NCBI GenBank assembly: GCA_040905805.1
Contig: JBBDQS010000136.1
Coordinates: forward strand, 1 to 64,000
Source: Egibacteraceae bacterium
Lineage (GTDB): Bacteria; Actinomycetota; Nitriliruptoria; Euzebyales; Egibacteraceae
Length of the DNA: 64,000 nt
Direction: 5' to 3'
Shown: positions 38,077 through 50,789 of the stretch, one piece after another
How positions within the stretch are numbered: position 1 is the stretch's first letter
Layout of the letters: the number at the start of each line of letters is the position of its first letter
Translations under genes and position numbers: made by a program
Notes under the pieces: model-generated
Told to the model about the DNA's origin: nothing
The model's input: the letters and a program-made list of their open reading frames with translations, nothing else
Databases searched by the model: none

Positions 38077-40038
38077 ATGCTCACCCTCTCAGGCGTCAGC
38101 AAGTCGCATGGTCTGCGCACGCTGTTCAGCGATGTGTCCCTGCAGGTCACGGGGGGTCGGCGCATCGCGCTGGTCGGGCCCAACGGAGCCGGCAAGACCA
38201 CCTTGCTGGAGATCCTCTCGGGGGACCAGCGCGCCGACGACGGCCAGGTGACCCGAGCCAAGGGCACCGTCGTCGGCTACCTGCCCCAGGACGTCGCGGA
38301 CATGGCCGGGCGGCCCATCATCGCGGAGGTGCTGGCCTCCGCCGGGGACGTCACCAACCTGGAGCAGCGGCTGCGCACCCTGGAGGTCGAGGTCGCCGAG
38401 GCCCCGCCCGGGAAGGCGCAGGAGGAGCTGCTCGCCGAGTACGCGTGGGTGCACGAGCGCTTCGAGCACCTCGGTGGCTACGGGCTCGAGTCGGAGGCGC
38501 GGCGGGTGCTCGGCGGTCTCGGCTTCGCCGACGCGGATCTCGAGCGTGACATCGGCGAGCTGTCCGGTGGCTGGATGATGCGGGTGGCGCTGGCCAAGCT
38601 GCTGCTCGCCGGTCCGGACGTGCTGCTGCTGGACGAGCCGACCAACCACCTCGACCTGGCCAGCGTCTCCTGGCTCGAGGGCTTCCTCGGTGACTACGGC
38701 GGAGCGCTCGTGCTGGTCAGCCATGACCGCGACTTCATGAACAGCACGGCCAACCGGATCGTGGAGCTCGCCCACGGGACGGCAACGGAGTACGTCGGCG
38801 ACTACGCCGACTTCGTCGAGGCCCGGGCCCTGCGGATGGAGCAGCTCGAGGCGGCCGCACGCAACCAGCAGCGCAAGATCGCCCACACCGAGCAGTTCAT
38901 CGAGCGGTTTCGCTACAAGGCGTCCAAGGCCCGACAGGTCCAGAGCCGGGTCAAGCAGCTCGAACGCCTCGACCGGGTCGAGACCCTCGACGACGCGCCC
39001 CGGGCCATGCGCTTTCGGTTCCCGGCGCCGCCCCGCTCCGGACGCGACGTCGTGCGCCTCGAGCAGATCGTCAAGCGCTACGGGGACCACACCGTCTACG
39101 ACGGCCTCGACCTCGTGCTGGAACGCGGGCAGAAGGTCGCCCTGGTCGGCCCGAACGGCGCGGGCAAGTCGACGCTGCTGAAGGTCCTCGCCGGGGTGCT
39201 CCCCCTCGACGGCGGCGAGCGGGTGCTCGGCCACAACGTGTCCGTGGCCTACTTCGCCCAGCACCAGGTCGAGGCGCTGGACGCCGAGAAGACCGTCCTG
39301 GCCGAGATGTCCGACGCCGTGGACACCGCGCGGGTCAACCCCCGCAGCATGCTCGGGGCGTTCCTGTTCTCCGGGGATGACGCCGACAAGCGCGTGGGGG
39401 TGCTCTCCGGGGGCGAGCAGAGCCGCCTGGCCCTGGCCAAGCTGCTGGCCCACCCCGCCAACCTGCTGTGCATGGACGAGCCGACCAACCACCTGGACAT
39501 CGCCAGCCGCGACGTGCTGGAGGACGCCTTGCTGGAGTATCCCGGCACGGTGGTGCTGATCACCCACGACCGCCACCTGATCCGCTCGGTGGCCGACACC
39601 GTCGTCGAGGTGGCGGATGGGACCGCGACGGTCTACCCGGGCGACTACGAGTACTACCTCGGCAAGGTCGGCACCGAACCGGGCGCCGGACCCGAGCCGG
39701 CGCCCGCCGCCCCCCCGCCCACGGGCGGCAAGGCGGCGCGCAAGGCCGGCGCCGACAAGCGCGCCGACGCGGAGCGCCGTGACCGCCTGTACCGCCGGAC
39801 CGGCGACCTGCGCAAGCGGCTCGCACGGGCCGAGACCGACCTCGCCACCGCCGAGAAGGAGGTTGCCGAGCTGAACCGCCTCCTGGCTGACCCGGAGGTC
39901 TACGAGGACAGCGAGCGCGTGACGGCCCTGATCCTCGCGCACAGCACGGCCAAGGACCGCGCCGCCGCGCTCACCACGGAGTGGGAGCGGCTCTACCTGG
40001 AGGTCGAGGCGGCCACGGAGCAGGCCGAGTCGGCGTAG
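38077..40038 (+). CDS. ABC-F family ATPase (ribosome-associated)
   Basis: This 653-residue protein has two ABC domains without membrane segments. Walker A motifs are GPNGAGKTT and GPNGAGKST, the signatures LSGGWMMR and LSGGEQSR, and both Walker B motifs end in DEPTNHLD. A charged linker (about 240-320) carries the P-site tRNA interaction motif region. A Pro/Ala-rich segment then leads to a C-terminal coiled coil (about 570-653), as in Uup-type and long ABC-F proteins. Such proteins act on the ribosome in translation quality control or antibiotic protection. The start at ATG 38077 probably gives a leaderless mRNA. Which ABC-F subclass it belongs to I cannot tell. Confidence 0.92.
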   Translation: MLTLSGVSKSHGLRTLFSDVSLQVTGGRRIALVGPNGAGKTTLLEILSGDQRADDGQVTRAKGTVVGYLPQDVADMAGRPIIAEVLASAGDVTNLEQRLRTLEVEVAEAPPGKAQEELLAEYAWVHERFEHLGGYGLESEARRVLGGLGFADADLERDIGELSGGWMMRVALAKLLLAGPDVLLLDEPTNHLDLASVSWLEGFLGDYGGALVLVSHDRDFMNSTANRIVELAHGTATEYVGDYADFVEARALRMEQLEAAARNQQRKIAHTEQFIERFRYKASKARQVQSRVKQLERLDRVETLDDAPRAMRFRFPAPPRSGRDVVRLEQIVKRYGDHTVYDGLDLVLERGQKVALVGPNGAGKSTLLKVLAGVLPLDGGERVLGHNVSVAYFAQHQVEALDAEKTVLAEMSDAVDTARVNPRSMLGAFLFSGDDADKRVGVLSGGEQSRLALAKLLAHPANLLCMDEPTNHLDIASRDVLEDALLEYPGTVVLITHDRHLIRSVADTVVEVADGTATVYPGDYEYYLGKVGTEPGAGPEPAPAAPPPTGGKAARKAGADKRADAERRDRLYRRTGDLRKRLARAETDLATAEKEVAELNRLLADPEVYEDSERVTALILAHSTAKDRAAALTTEWERLYLEVEAATEQAESA

Positions 40039-40086
40039 GAGGCCGCGCGCCGCCCGTGCCGCGGGGGGGCGTGCGATGCTGGTCGG

Positions 40087-41997
40087 GTGAGCATGCACGG
40101 TATCGGCGGGCACGGGATGGGTGGCCACGGCATGATGACCGGGACCCGCCTGGTGCGCGAGGGTGCGCGGCTTCCGGAGGGCGGGAAGCTGCCGAAGGGG
40201 CTGATCGCGCGGGTCTGGCGGGAGTTCGCGCGGCCGTACCGCCGGCGGCTGCTGCTCCTGCTCCTCGCGATCGGCGGGGCCTCGGCGGTGACCGTGGTCC
40301 CGGCGCTGATCTTCCGGGGGATCGTCAACGTGATCTCCGCGCCCGGACCGGCCGCCGCACGTGATCTGAACCTGCTCGCGTTGGCCGCGCTGGTGGCTGC
40401 CGTGGTCGCGGCCGGTTTCAACCTGTGCCAGCGATACCTGACCTCCTGGATCGGCGAGCACCTGGTCTTCGACCTGCGCAGCACGCTGTTCGACCACGTC
40501 CAGCGCATGCCCCTGGCCTTCTTCACCCGCACGCAGACCGGCGCGTTGATGAGCCGGCTGAACAACGACGTGCAGGGCGCGCAGCGCGCGTTGACGGGCA
40601 CCTTCGGCACGCTGGCCGCGAACGTCGTGCAGGTGGTGGTGGCGGTCGGGGTGATGTTCGCGCTCGAGTGGCGTCTCACCCTGCTGGTCTTGTCGGTGCT
40701 GCCGGTGTTCGTCCTGCTCGCCAAGCAGGTCGGTCGGCGGCTGCAAGACCTCACCCGTCAGCAGATGGGGCTGAGCGCCGACATGCACACGGTCATGAGC
40801 GAGCGCTTGAACGTGGCGGGTGCGATGCTCGTCAAGCTCTTCGGCGATCCCCGCGAGGAGTCGTCGGGCTTCGCCGAGACCGCCCGGGAGCTGGCCGAGG
40901 TGGGGGTACGCACCTCGGTCGTGAGCCGCCTGTTCTTCATCACACTCACGCTGATGGGTGCCATCGGGACCGGCGCCGCCTACTGGCTCGGGGGGCACTT
41001 CGTCCTGGCGGGGGACTTCCAGCCCGGCGACGTCGTGGGGTTCGCGCTGCTCGTCGGACAGGCCTACGGGCCGCTGTCGGCGCTCAGCAACGCGCCCGTG
41101 GAGGTGCTGACGGCTCTGGTCAGCTTCGACCGCGTCTTCGAGATCCTGGACGCCAACCAGCCGATCGCCGACACGAAGGACGCCGTCGAGCTGACCGACC
41201 CGCGCGGCGAGGTCATCTTCGACGACGTCACCTTCGCGTACCCCTCCGCGGCCGACTCCTCGATCGCGTCGCTCGAGCGCGGGTTCGGTGAGGTGCTCGA
41301 CACGGCCGCGGGCGCCACGGTGCTGCAAGGCGTGTCGTTCACCGTGCGCCCGGGCGAGACGGTCGCGCTGGTCGGCCCGTCCGGGGCTGGCAAGACGACC
41401 ATCTGCTACCTCGTACCGCGGCTGTACGACGTGACCACGGGGGCGGTGCGCATCGATGGGCACGACGTCCGCGATCTCGCGCTGGAGTCGCTGGCCGCTG
41501 CCGTCGGCGTCGTCTCGCAGGACACCCACCTCTTCCATGACACCGTCCTCGCGAACCTGCGCTACGCCCGCGGGGACGCGACCGACGCCGAGATCGCGGC
41601 GGCGTGCAAGGCCGCGCACATCGACGGGGTCATCGCGGGGCTCCCCGAGGGGTACGACACCCTGGTCGGGGAGCGGGGATACCGGTTGTCGGGCGGGGAG
41701 AAGCAGCGCCTGGCGATCGCACGGGTGCTGCTGAAGGACCCGGCGATCGTGGTCCTCGACGAGGCCACGGCCCACCTCGACAGCGGCTCGGAGGCGGCGG
41801 TGCAGCAGGCGCTGGCCACCGCGCTGGCCGGACGGACCTCCCTGGTGATCGCCCACCGCCTGTCGACGATCGTCGGTGCCGATGTGATCCTCGTCGTCGA
41901 CGAGGGCCGCATCGTGCAGCGCGGCACGCACGCCCACCTCGTGGATGACGGCGGTCTGTACGGCGAGCTCTACCGCACCCAGTTCGCGCGCGCCTGA
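40087..41997 (+). CDS. ABC exporter, fused membrane and ATPase domains, His/Met/Gly-rich N-terminus
   Basis: This 636-residue half-transporter has six membrane segments (about 55-330) and a nucleotide-binding domain. It shows Walker A GPSGAGKTT, signature LSGGEKQR, Walker B IVVLDEATAHLD and the switch VIAHRLSTI. Between the first NBD strand and Walker A is an insert of about 25 residues seen in many actinobacterial exporters of this type. The first 20 residues are rich in His, Gly and Met and could bind metal. GTG 40087 or ATG 40093 may be the start. It follows the ABC-F gene by 48 bases. The substrate is unknown; lipids or drugs are usual. Confidence 0.9.
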   Translation: MSMHGIGGHGMGGHGMMTGTRLVREGARLPEGGKLPKGLIARVWREFARPYRRRLLLLLLAIGGASAVTVVPALIFRGIVNVISAPGPAAARDLNLLALAALVAAVVAAGFNLCQRYLTSWIGEHLVFDLRSTLFDHVQRMPLAFFTRTQTGALMSRLNNDVQGAQRALTGTFGTLAANVVQVVVAVGVMFALEWRLTLLVLSVLPVFVLLAKQVGRRLQDLTRQQMGLSADMHTVMSERLNVAGAMLVKLFGDPREESSGFAETARELAEVGVRTSVVSRLFFITLTLMGAIGTGAAYWLGGHFVLAGDFQPGDVVGFALLVGQAYGPLSALSNAPVEVLTALVSFDRVFEILDANQPIADTKDAVELTDPRGEVIFDDVTFAYPSAADSSIASLERGFGEVLDTAAGATVLQGVSFTVRPGETVALVGPSGAGKTTICYLVPRLYDVTTGAVRIDGHDVRDLALESLAAAVGVVSQDTHLFHDTVLANLRYARGDATDAEIAAACKAAHIDGVIAGLPEGYDTLVGERGYRLSGGEKQRLAIARVLLKDPAIVVLDEATAHLDSGSEAAVQQALATALAGRTSLVIAHRLSTIVGADVILVVDEGRIVQRGTHAHLVDDGGLYGELYRTQFARA

Positions 41998-42007
41998 TCC
42001 GAGCCGC

Positions 42008-42013
42008 TATCAT
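42008..42013 (+). promoter_or_regulatory. Possible -10 upstream of the gltB leader hairpin
   Basis: TATCAT lies ten bases after the exporter stop and 15 bases before the leader hairpin. TTCGCG at 41983 is a weak -35 with a 19-base spacer. If used, transcription would start near 42020 and the hairpin would sit at the extreme 5' end of the gltB transcript. Confidence 0.3.
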
Positions 42014-42027
42014 GACCGGTCAGAGCG

Positions 42028-42062
42028 ATGGCGCTCCGCACTTGGTGCGGGCGCCATTTTTT
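42028..42062 (+). terminator. Rho-independent terminator or attenuator 18 bases before gltB
   Basis: ATGGCGC-T-CCGCAC pairs with GTGCGG-GCGCCAT (13 pairs, one bulged T, three-base loop) and is followed by six T residues at 42057-42062. It is the only canonical intrinsic terminator with a T-tract that I found. It can end the ABC exporter transcript. But only 18 bases, holding the ribosome site, remain before the gltB ATG, so gltB transcripts must cross it or start within it. Confidence 0.8.
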
Positions 42063-42080
42063 CGTCCCGAGGAGATGGCC

Positions 42081-46709
<4,629 letters not shown>

Positions 46710-46728
46710 CGTCGGCGAGGGGTCTGGG

Positions 46729-46734
46729 TAGGAT
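46729..46734 (+). promoter_or_regulatory. Probable -10 for leaderless mycoredoxin mRNA
   Basis: TAGGAT ends eight bases before ATG 46743 and no Shine-Dalgarno sequence intervenes, the arrangement of actinobacterial leaderless transcripts. The gap from the gltB stop is only 33 bases. Confidence 0.5.
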
Positions 46735-46742
46735 GGCTTCCA

Positions 46743-46982
46743 ATGCATCCCATCGTCATCTACTGGCGCCCCATGTGCGGGTACTGCGAGGTCCTCAAGG
46801 CGGATCTCACCGCGCGTGGCGTGGCCTTCACCGACGTGGACATCTGGCACGATCGCGCGCAGGCCGACATCGTGCGGGACGCCAATGGTGGCGACGAGGT
46901 CGTGCCCACCGTCCAGGTCGGTGACCGCTTCCTGGTCAACCCGACCGCGGACGAGGTGATCGCGGCGACGAAGGCCGCATAG
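46743..46982 (+). CDS. Mycoredoxin/glutaredoxin-like thiol-disulphide protein
   Basis: This 79-residue thioredoxin-fold protein has the active site CGYC (C12, C15) after the first strand IVIYWRPM. A cis-proline segment VVPTVQVG and the conserved FLVNPTADEV follow. Length and motifs fit the Mrx1/NrdH-like group that uses mycothiol to reduce mixed disulphides in the cytosol. This matters for assigning the organism to mycothiol-making actinobacteria. It has its own probable leaderless promoter behind gltB. Confidence 0.88.
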   Translation: MHPIVIYWRPMCGYCEVLKADLTARGVAFTDVDIWHDRAQADIVRDANGGDEVVPTVQVGDRFLVNPTADEVIAATKAA

Positions 46983-46993
46983 CGACCACGGCG

Positions 46994-47137
46994 GTGGCAA
47001 CCGCGGGTGACCCCCCGCTGGTCTACACGGCGTGCCCGCAGGGGGAGTGCGGGCTGTTCGTGCGCGATCCCGAGCCAGACCCAGCGCTTCGACGATGTGC
47101 CCGCGGCCACCACCCACTTCGCCGCGGTCGCCAGTAG
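46994..47137 (+). CDS. Candidate 47-residue zinc-ribbon-like small protein
   Basis: A short open frame starts at GTG 46994, 11 bases after the mycoredoxin stop, and ends at TAG 47137. The peptide contains two Cys in CPQGEC and a later CARGHH cluster, so four Cys/His ligands are available for a small zinc site. The ribosome site is weak and codon use is only mildly gene-like. It fills most of the 197-base gap before the SDR stop. I treat it as a possible gene. Confidence 0.35.
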   Translation: MATAGDPPLVYTACPQGECGLFVRDPEPDPALRRCARGHHPLRRGRQ

Positions 47138-47179
47138 GGGGTCACGTCGCGTCGAGGGCGGGTGGGCACACCCGGTGGG

Positions 47180-47956
47180 TCACGGACCCGGCCGATCCGG
47201 CATGCCCGCACGGGCGACCCTGGTCGCCGACGCCTGTGCGGTAGGCAAGATGACGAGGTCGGTGACCTGCACGTGGGCGGGTCGGTCGGCGACCCACACG
47301 ACCGCGTCGGCGACGTCGTCCGCCGACAGCGGCGTCATGCCGGCGTAGACCCCCTCCGCCCGATCCCGGTCCCCCTGGAAGCGCACGACGCTGAACTCGG
47401 TGTCGACCAGGCCGGGGTCGACGGTGGACACCCGCAGGCCGCTGCCGAGCACGTCCATGCGCAGGCCCGCGGTGATGCGGTCGGCTGCGGCCTTGGACGC
47501 GCAGTACACCGCCCCGGACGGGTAGGTCTCGCGGCCTGCCACCGACCCGATGGTGATCAGGTGGCCCGTGCCGCGTGCGACCATGGCGGGCACGACCGCC
47601 CGGGTCACGTTGAGCAGGCCGCGCACGTTGGTGTCGATCATGCGGTCCCAGTCGTCCGGATCGCCTTCCTGCAGCGGCGCGAGCCCGACGGCCAGCCCCG
47701 CGTTGTTGACCAGCACGTCGACGTCGCGCCATTCGGCGGGGAGCCCGCCGACCGCGGCGTCGACCGCCTCGCGGTCGCGGACGTCGAGAGGGAAGTGGTG
47801 GACCTCGGCATCGAGGTCGCCGGCCAGCCGAGCCAGCCGGTCGTCGCGCCGCGCGCACAGCAGCAGACGGGCGCCAGCCGCGGCGAACGCCCGCGCGCAG
47901 GCCTGCCCGATGCCGCTGGACGCGCCCGTCACGAAGACGGTGGCGTCAACGAGCAT
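47180..47956 (-). CDS. Short-chain dehydrogenase/reductase (classical SDR, YdfG-like)
   Basis: This 258-residue Rossmann enzyme has the cofactor motif VTGASSGIG (9-17), then CARRDDRL, whose arginines favour NADPH. It also has NNAG near 88-91, the catalytic Ser in GSVAGRETYPSG and YCASK with the Tyr-Lys pair. The closest recognisable group is the YdfG-type 3-hydroxy acid/serine dehydrogenases. It converges on the mycoredoxin region and diverges from the ArsC-like gene; 86 bases separate the two starts. Substrate unproven. Confidence 0.9.
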   Translation of the reverse strand: MLVDATVFVTGASSGIGQACARAFAAAGARLLLCARRDDRLARLAGDLDAEVHHFPLDVRDREAVDAAVGGLPAEWRDVDVLVNNAGLAVGLAPLQEGDPDDWDRMIDTNVRGLLNVTRAVVPAMVARGTGHLITIGSVAGRETYPSGAVYCASKAAADRITAGLRMDVLGSGLRVSTVDPGLVDTEFSVVRFQGDRDRAEGVYAGMTPLSADDVADAVVWVADRPAHVQVTDLVILPTAQASATRVARAGMPDRPGP

Positions 47957-48004
47957 GGATGGCCCGCCCGGGCGGGGGGTGTGGGATGGTGTCCATGGCG
48001 CGGG

Positions 48005-48032
48005 TTGTAGCAGACAGGGGGGGGGGTAGGAT
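48005..48032 (+). promoter_or_regulatory. Promoter-like element with G10 tract in the spacer
   Basis: TTGTAG (48005-48010) and TAGGAT (48027-48032) are 16 bases apart, and the spacer ends in ten consecutive G residues (48017-48026) directly abutting the -10. It lies just upstream of the ArsC-like gene. The -35 match is weak. Confidence 0.4.
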
Positions 48033-48042
48033 CGTGCACCCG

Positions 48043-48411
48043 ATGGATGTCCAGCTGTTCGGTCACGCCAAGTCCAAGGCGACGCGCAGCGCGCAGCGCT
48101 TCTTCAGCGAGCGGCGCCTGCCGGTGCACTTCGTGGATGTGCGCAAGCGACACCCGGCGCCGGGGGAGCTGCGCCGGTGGGTCCAGCGGTTCGGCGTGGA
48201 GGGTGTCCTCGACACGGCGTCCAAGGCCTACGTGGAGCAGGGCCTGCGGTACGTATCGGCATCTGACGACGACTGGATCGAGCGGCTGTCGGCGGACCCG
48301 AGAGCCCTGGCCTTCCCCCTTGGCCGGTGCGGCACCGAGCTGACCGTGGGCGAAGACCCCGAGGGCTGGCAGCGGCTCGCGGATGCCGCGACGGGGCGTG
48401 CAGGACGCTGA
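48043..48411 (+). CDS. ArsC/Spx-family protein lacking the catalytic cysteine
   Basis: This 122-residue protein has the arsenate-reductase-like (ArsC/Spx) thioredoxin fold: the opening VQLFGHAKSKATRSAQRFF, then HFVDVRKRHPAPGEL and a C-terminal helix. The position of the ArsC catalytic Cys, in the loop after the first strand, is occupied by AKSKAT, and the only Cys (GRCG) is near residue 95. It is therefore unlikely to reduce arsenate in the classical way. Related Cys-less proteins occur in actinobacteria with unknown role. ATG 48043 or GTG 48034 may be the start. Confidence 0.8.
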   Translation: MDVQLFGHAKSKATRSAQRFFSERRLPVHFVDVRKRHPAPGELRRWVQRFGVEGVLDTASKAYVEQGLRYVSASDDDWIERLSADPRALAFPLGRCGTELTVGEDPEGWQRLADAATGRAGR

Positions 48412-48464
48412 CCGGGCCGGTGTGGTCAGCGCGGCGGGCAGCCCCCGCGGGTCAGCTCATGCGG

Positions 48465-48899
48465 TCAGCTCGTGATGACGGGCAGCTCGCTGTTTCGCGT
48501 CCAGTACTCGGCGACCTGCTGCAGGTGGGCAACCAGCCGTCGGCCGGAGGCCTTGCTCACGTAGGAGTTGGAGCCCAGTGCGTAGGCCGTGTCGATGTCC
48601 TCGCGCTGTCGGGAGGACGTCACCACGATCACCGGGATCGCCGCCAGCTCAGGATGTCCCTGCAACCGCTCCAGCACGTCGAAGCCGCTCGCCTTCGGCA
48701 TCTGCAGGTCGAGGAAGACCAGGTTGGGCGGTGCAGCGTGTGCGTGCGCCCCCCTGCCGAACAGCCAGTCGAGCGTCTCCTCGCCGTCGCGCGCCTCGAG
48801 GATCTCCGTGGACCCCTGCATGGTCCGACGCAGCGCGCGGACAGTCAGGTAGCGGTGGTCATCGTCGTCCTCGGCGACGAGCACGCGCAACGTCGTCAT
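48465..48899 (-). CDS. Single-domain (CheY/Rcp1-like) response regulator
   Basis: This 144-residue protein is a receiver domain only: acidic pocket AEDDDDHR at 9-16, the phosphoacceptor in LVFLDLQMPKASG, Ser/Thr in IVVTSS and Lys in YVSKASG. There is no DNA-binding domain, so it acts through protein contacts. The sequence after strand 3 resembles the Rcp1 type that pairs with phytochrome-like kinases. Its ATG overlaps the stop of the kinase gene (ATGA), so it is the kinase's partner. The divergent PP2C phosphatase and receiver-RsbW genes may be downstream in the same pathway. Confidence 0.92.
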   Translation of the reverse strand: MTTLRVLVAEDDDDHRYLTVRALRRTMQGSTEILEARDGEETLDWLFGRGAHAHAAPPNLVFLDLQMPKASGFDVLERLQGHPELAAIPVIVVTSSRQREDIDTAYALGSNSYVSKASGRRLVAHLQQVAEYWTRNSELPVITS

Positions 48900-50644
48900 G
48901 CGACCTCCCGGGGGTGGGCAGAGTCAGGCGTGACCGGCGGCAACTCTACCCGTACGTGGGTGCCCTCGTCGCTGTCGGTGATCCAGATCCTCCCGGCGGC
49001 GTGCTCGACGATGCGCCGGCACATGGCCAGCCCGATCCCCGTGCCGGTACCGGTCGCGTTCAGGCGCTGGAAGAGACCGAAGACCTTCTCCCGGTCGGCC
49101 GTGGGGATGCCGCGACCGTTGTCGGCGACGGTCACGCCACCGGGCGTGCCTGCCGGGCTCACCCGCACCGTGACGTCGGGCCGGCCACTGTGGACCAGGG
49201 CGTTGCTCAGCAGGTTGGCGAACAGCTGGTGCGCCCGGGTCGGATTCATCATGACCGTCGGCAGGACACCGACCTCCAGGGTGGCCTCGGGATGCTGGCG
49301 AGCGAGCTCCTCGCTCGCGTGGCGGACGACCGCGGTGAGGTCGACGGGTTGGGGCTCCTCGTCGACCTTGCCGACGCGTGACAGCTGCAGGAGGTCGCCG
49401 ATGAGCTCGTCCATGTGCTCCACGTTGCGGCGCAGCCGGGCGAGGAAGTGCGCGCCGTCGCCCTCCAGGACGAGCCCGTAGTCCTCCGCGAGGCAGTCGG
49501 CGTACCCGAGGACCGACACGATCGGGCGGCGCAGGTCGTGGGAGAGGCCGTACACGAGCGCCTCGAGCTCGGCGGCGCTCTCCTCGGCCTGCGCCCGCGC
49601 GGCCTTTTCGCGATCGAATGCCTCGCTGCGGGTCAGCGCCAGGTTCATCATGGTCCCCAGCCGACCGAGCAGCTCGAGCTCGTCCCTGCCGAACAGCGGC
49701 GTGACGGGGGTGACCATGACACCGAGCCGGCCGCCGCGAAGCTCCAGGATGACGAGGTCGTCGGTCTTGGTGACAGCCCCGGGCCCGGGCTCGTCCCGCG
49801 CCATCAGGCGCGCCCGGAGGGCATCGGGGATCGTGCCGTGGGAGAACTCCTCGCCGGACTCGTCCTGGAGGAGCACGGGTCGATCCCCGAGCATCCGGCT
49901 GACGTGGGGCAGCATGGAGGCCGCGATCTCCCGGCTCGTGACCGCAGCCATGAGATCGCCCTCGGCCCGCCACAGGGCCTGCTCGTCCTTGCGGCGCCAC
50001 GCCTGTCGCAGCAGCGCCGGCGGGGCGAAGGCGGCGTAGAAGAGCAGCGCGCTGATGAGCGCGCCGGCCTGGATGGTGGTGGTCAGCGCGGGTGGCGCCT
50101 CGGGGACGCTGAGACCAGCCAGGACCAGGGCGAGGTTCAGCATCGCCACCGCCAGCGCGAGGGTCCGCAGTCGCAGTCGCGCCACGTTGGACTGCGACCG
50201 GCTGGAGCGCCACAGCCGCCACACGACCCAGGACGACAGGAGGGTCCACATGACGAGGACGCCGGCGACGTAGAGCAGGTACCAGGTCGGTGGCGGGCCT
50301 TCAGTCGCTGGCGCGGAGACGACCACGGTGACGGCCAGGACCGCGCCGGCCAGGACGCCGGCCGCTGCCAGGATGCGTCGGCTGACGGGCTGGAAGGAGG
50401 CGGTGAAGCGGAACAACAGGTACGGGAAGGCGACCAGCAGCACCCGTTGCAGTCGCGCGAGGGTGGCACCGACGTCATCGGGCAGGAGCGGGGCGAGGCG
50501 CCCGGTGAACAGGGCGGCACCGAGGGCACCCAACGTCCACGCGAGCCAGGCGGTGGTCGGAGACCGGTTGCGCCACCACAGCCGCACCGCGGTCAGGCCC
50601 AGCAGCATGAACGCCACGGCGACGGCCAGCTGCAGGACATCCAT
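48896..50644 (-). CDS. Membrane sensor histidine kinase (7TM + GAF-like + HisKA + HATPase)
   Basis: This 582-residue kinase has about seven membrane segments in the first 215 residues and then a GAF-like domain (about 225-345). A HisKA domain has GLSHDLRRPIVSVLGY (the His in SHD is phosphorylated), and the HATPase_c domain shows ANLLSNALVHSG, VADNGRGIP and GTGIGLAM. ATG 50644 begins just before the first helix; an upstream ATG at 50716 was rejected. It is coupled to the single-domain regulator by an ATGA overlap and is divergent from the phosphatase gene across 145 bases. Confidence 0.92.
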   Translation of the reverse strand: MDVLQLAVAVAFMLLGLTAVRLWWRNRSPTTAWLAWTLGALGAALFTGRLAPLLPDDVGATLARLQRVLLVAFPYLLFRFTASFQPVSRRILAAAGVLAGAVLAVTVVVSAPATEGPPPTWYLLYVAGVLVMWTLLSSWVVWRLWRSSRSQSNVARLRLRTLALAVAMLNLALVLAGLSVPEAPPALTTTIQAGALISALLFYAAFAPPALLRQAWRRKDEQALWRAEGDLMAAVTSREIAASMLPHVSRMLGDRPVLLQDESGEEFSHGTIPDALRARLMARDEPGPGAVTKTDDLVILELRGGRLGVMVTPVTPLFGRDELELLGRLGTMMNLALTRSEAFDREKAARAQAEESAAELEALVYGLSHDLRRPIVSVLGYADCLAEDYGLVLEGDGAHFLARLRRNVEHMDELIGDLLQLSRVGKVDEEPQPVDLTAVVRHASEELARQHPEATLEVGVLPTVMMNPTRAHQLFANLLSNALVHSGRPDVTVRVSPAGTPGGVTVADNGRGIPTADREKVFGLFQRLNATGTGTGIGLAMCRRIVEHAAGRIWITDSDEGTHVRVELPPVTPDSAHPREVA

Positions 50645-50789
50645 CAGCGCGGTCCGTGACGAAGGGCTGGTATGGGCCGAGCGGATGCTACACAGGCGCC
50701 CCGGCACCGCAACCACTGTGTCCGTCCGGGCGGCCTCCGTGTGATACTGCGGGCGACATGAAGCGCGCCGGAGGGAGGTCGCAGCGCTG

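Noticed and set aside
42028-42062. Named riboswitch before gltB
   Set aside because: The leader is too short and has no conserved aptamer motif that I recognise; only a simple terminator hairpin is visible.
42012-42080. GltB start at ATG 42012
   Set aside because: It would translate through the terminator hairpin and lacks a ribosome site; ATG 42081 has GAGGAG six bases upstream and gives a normal propeptide.
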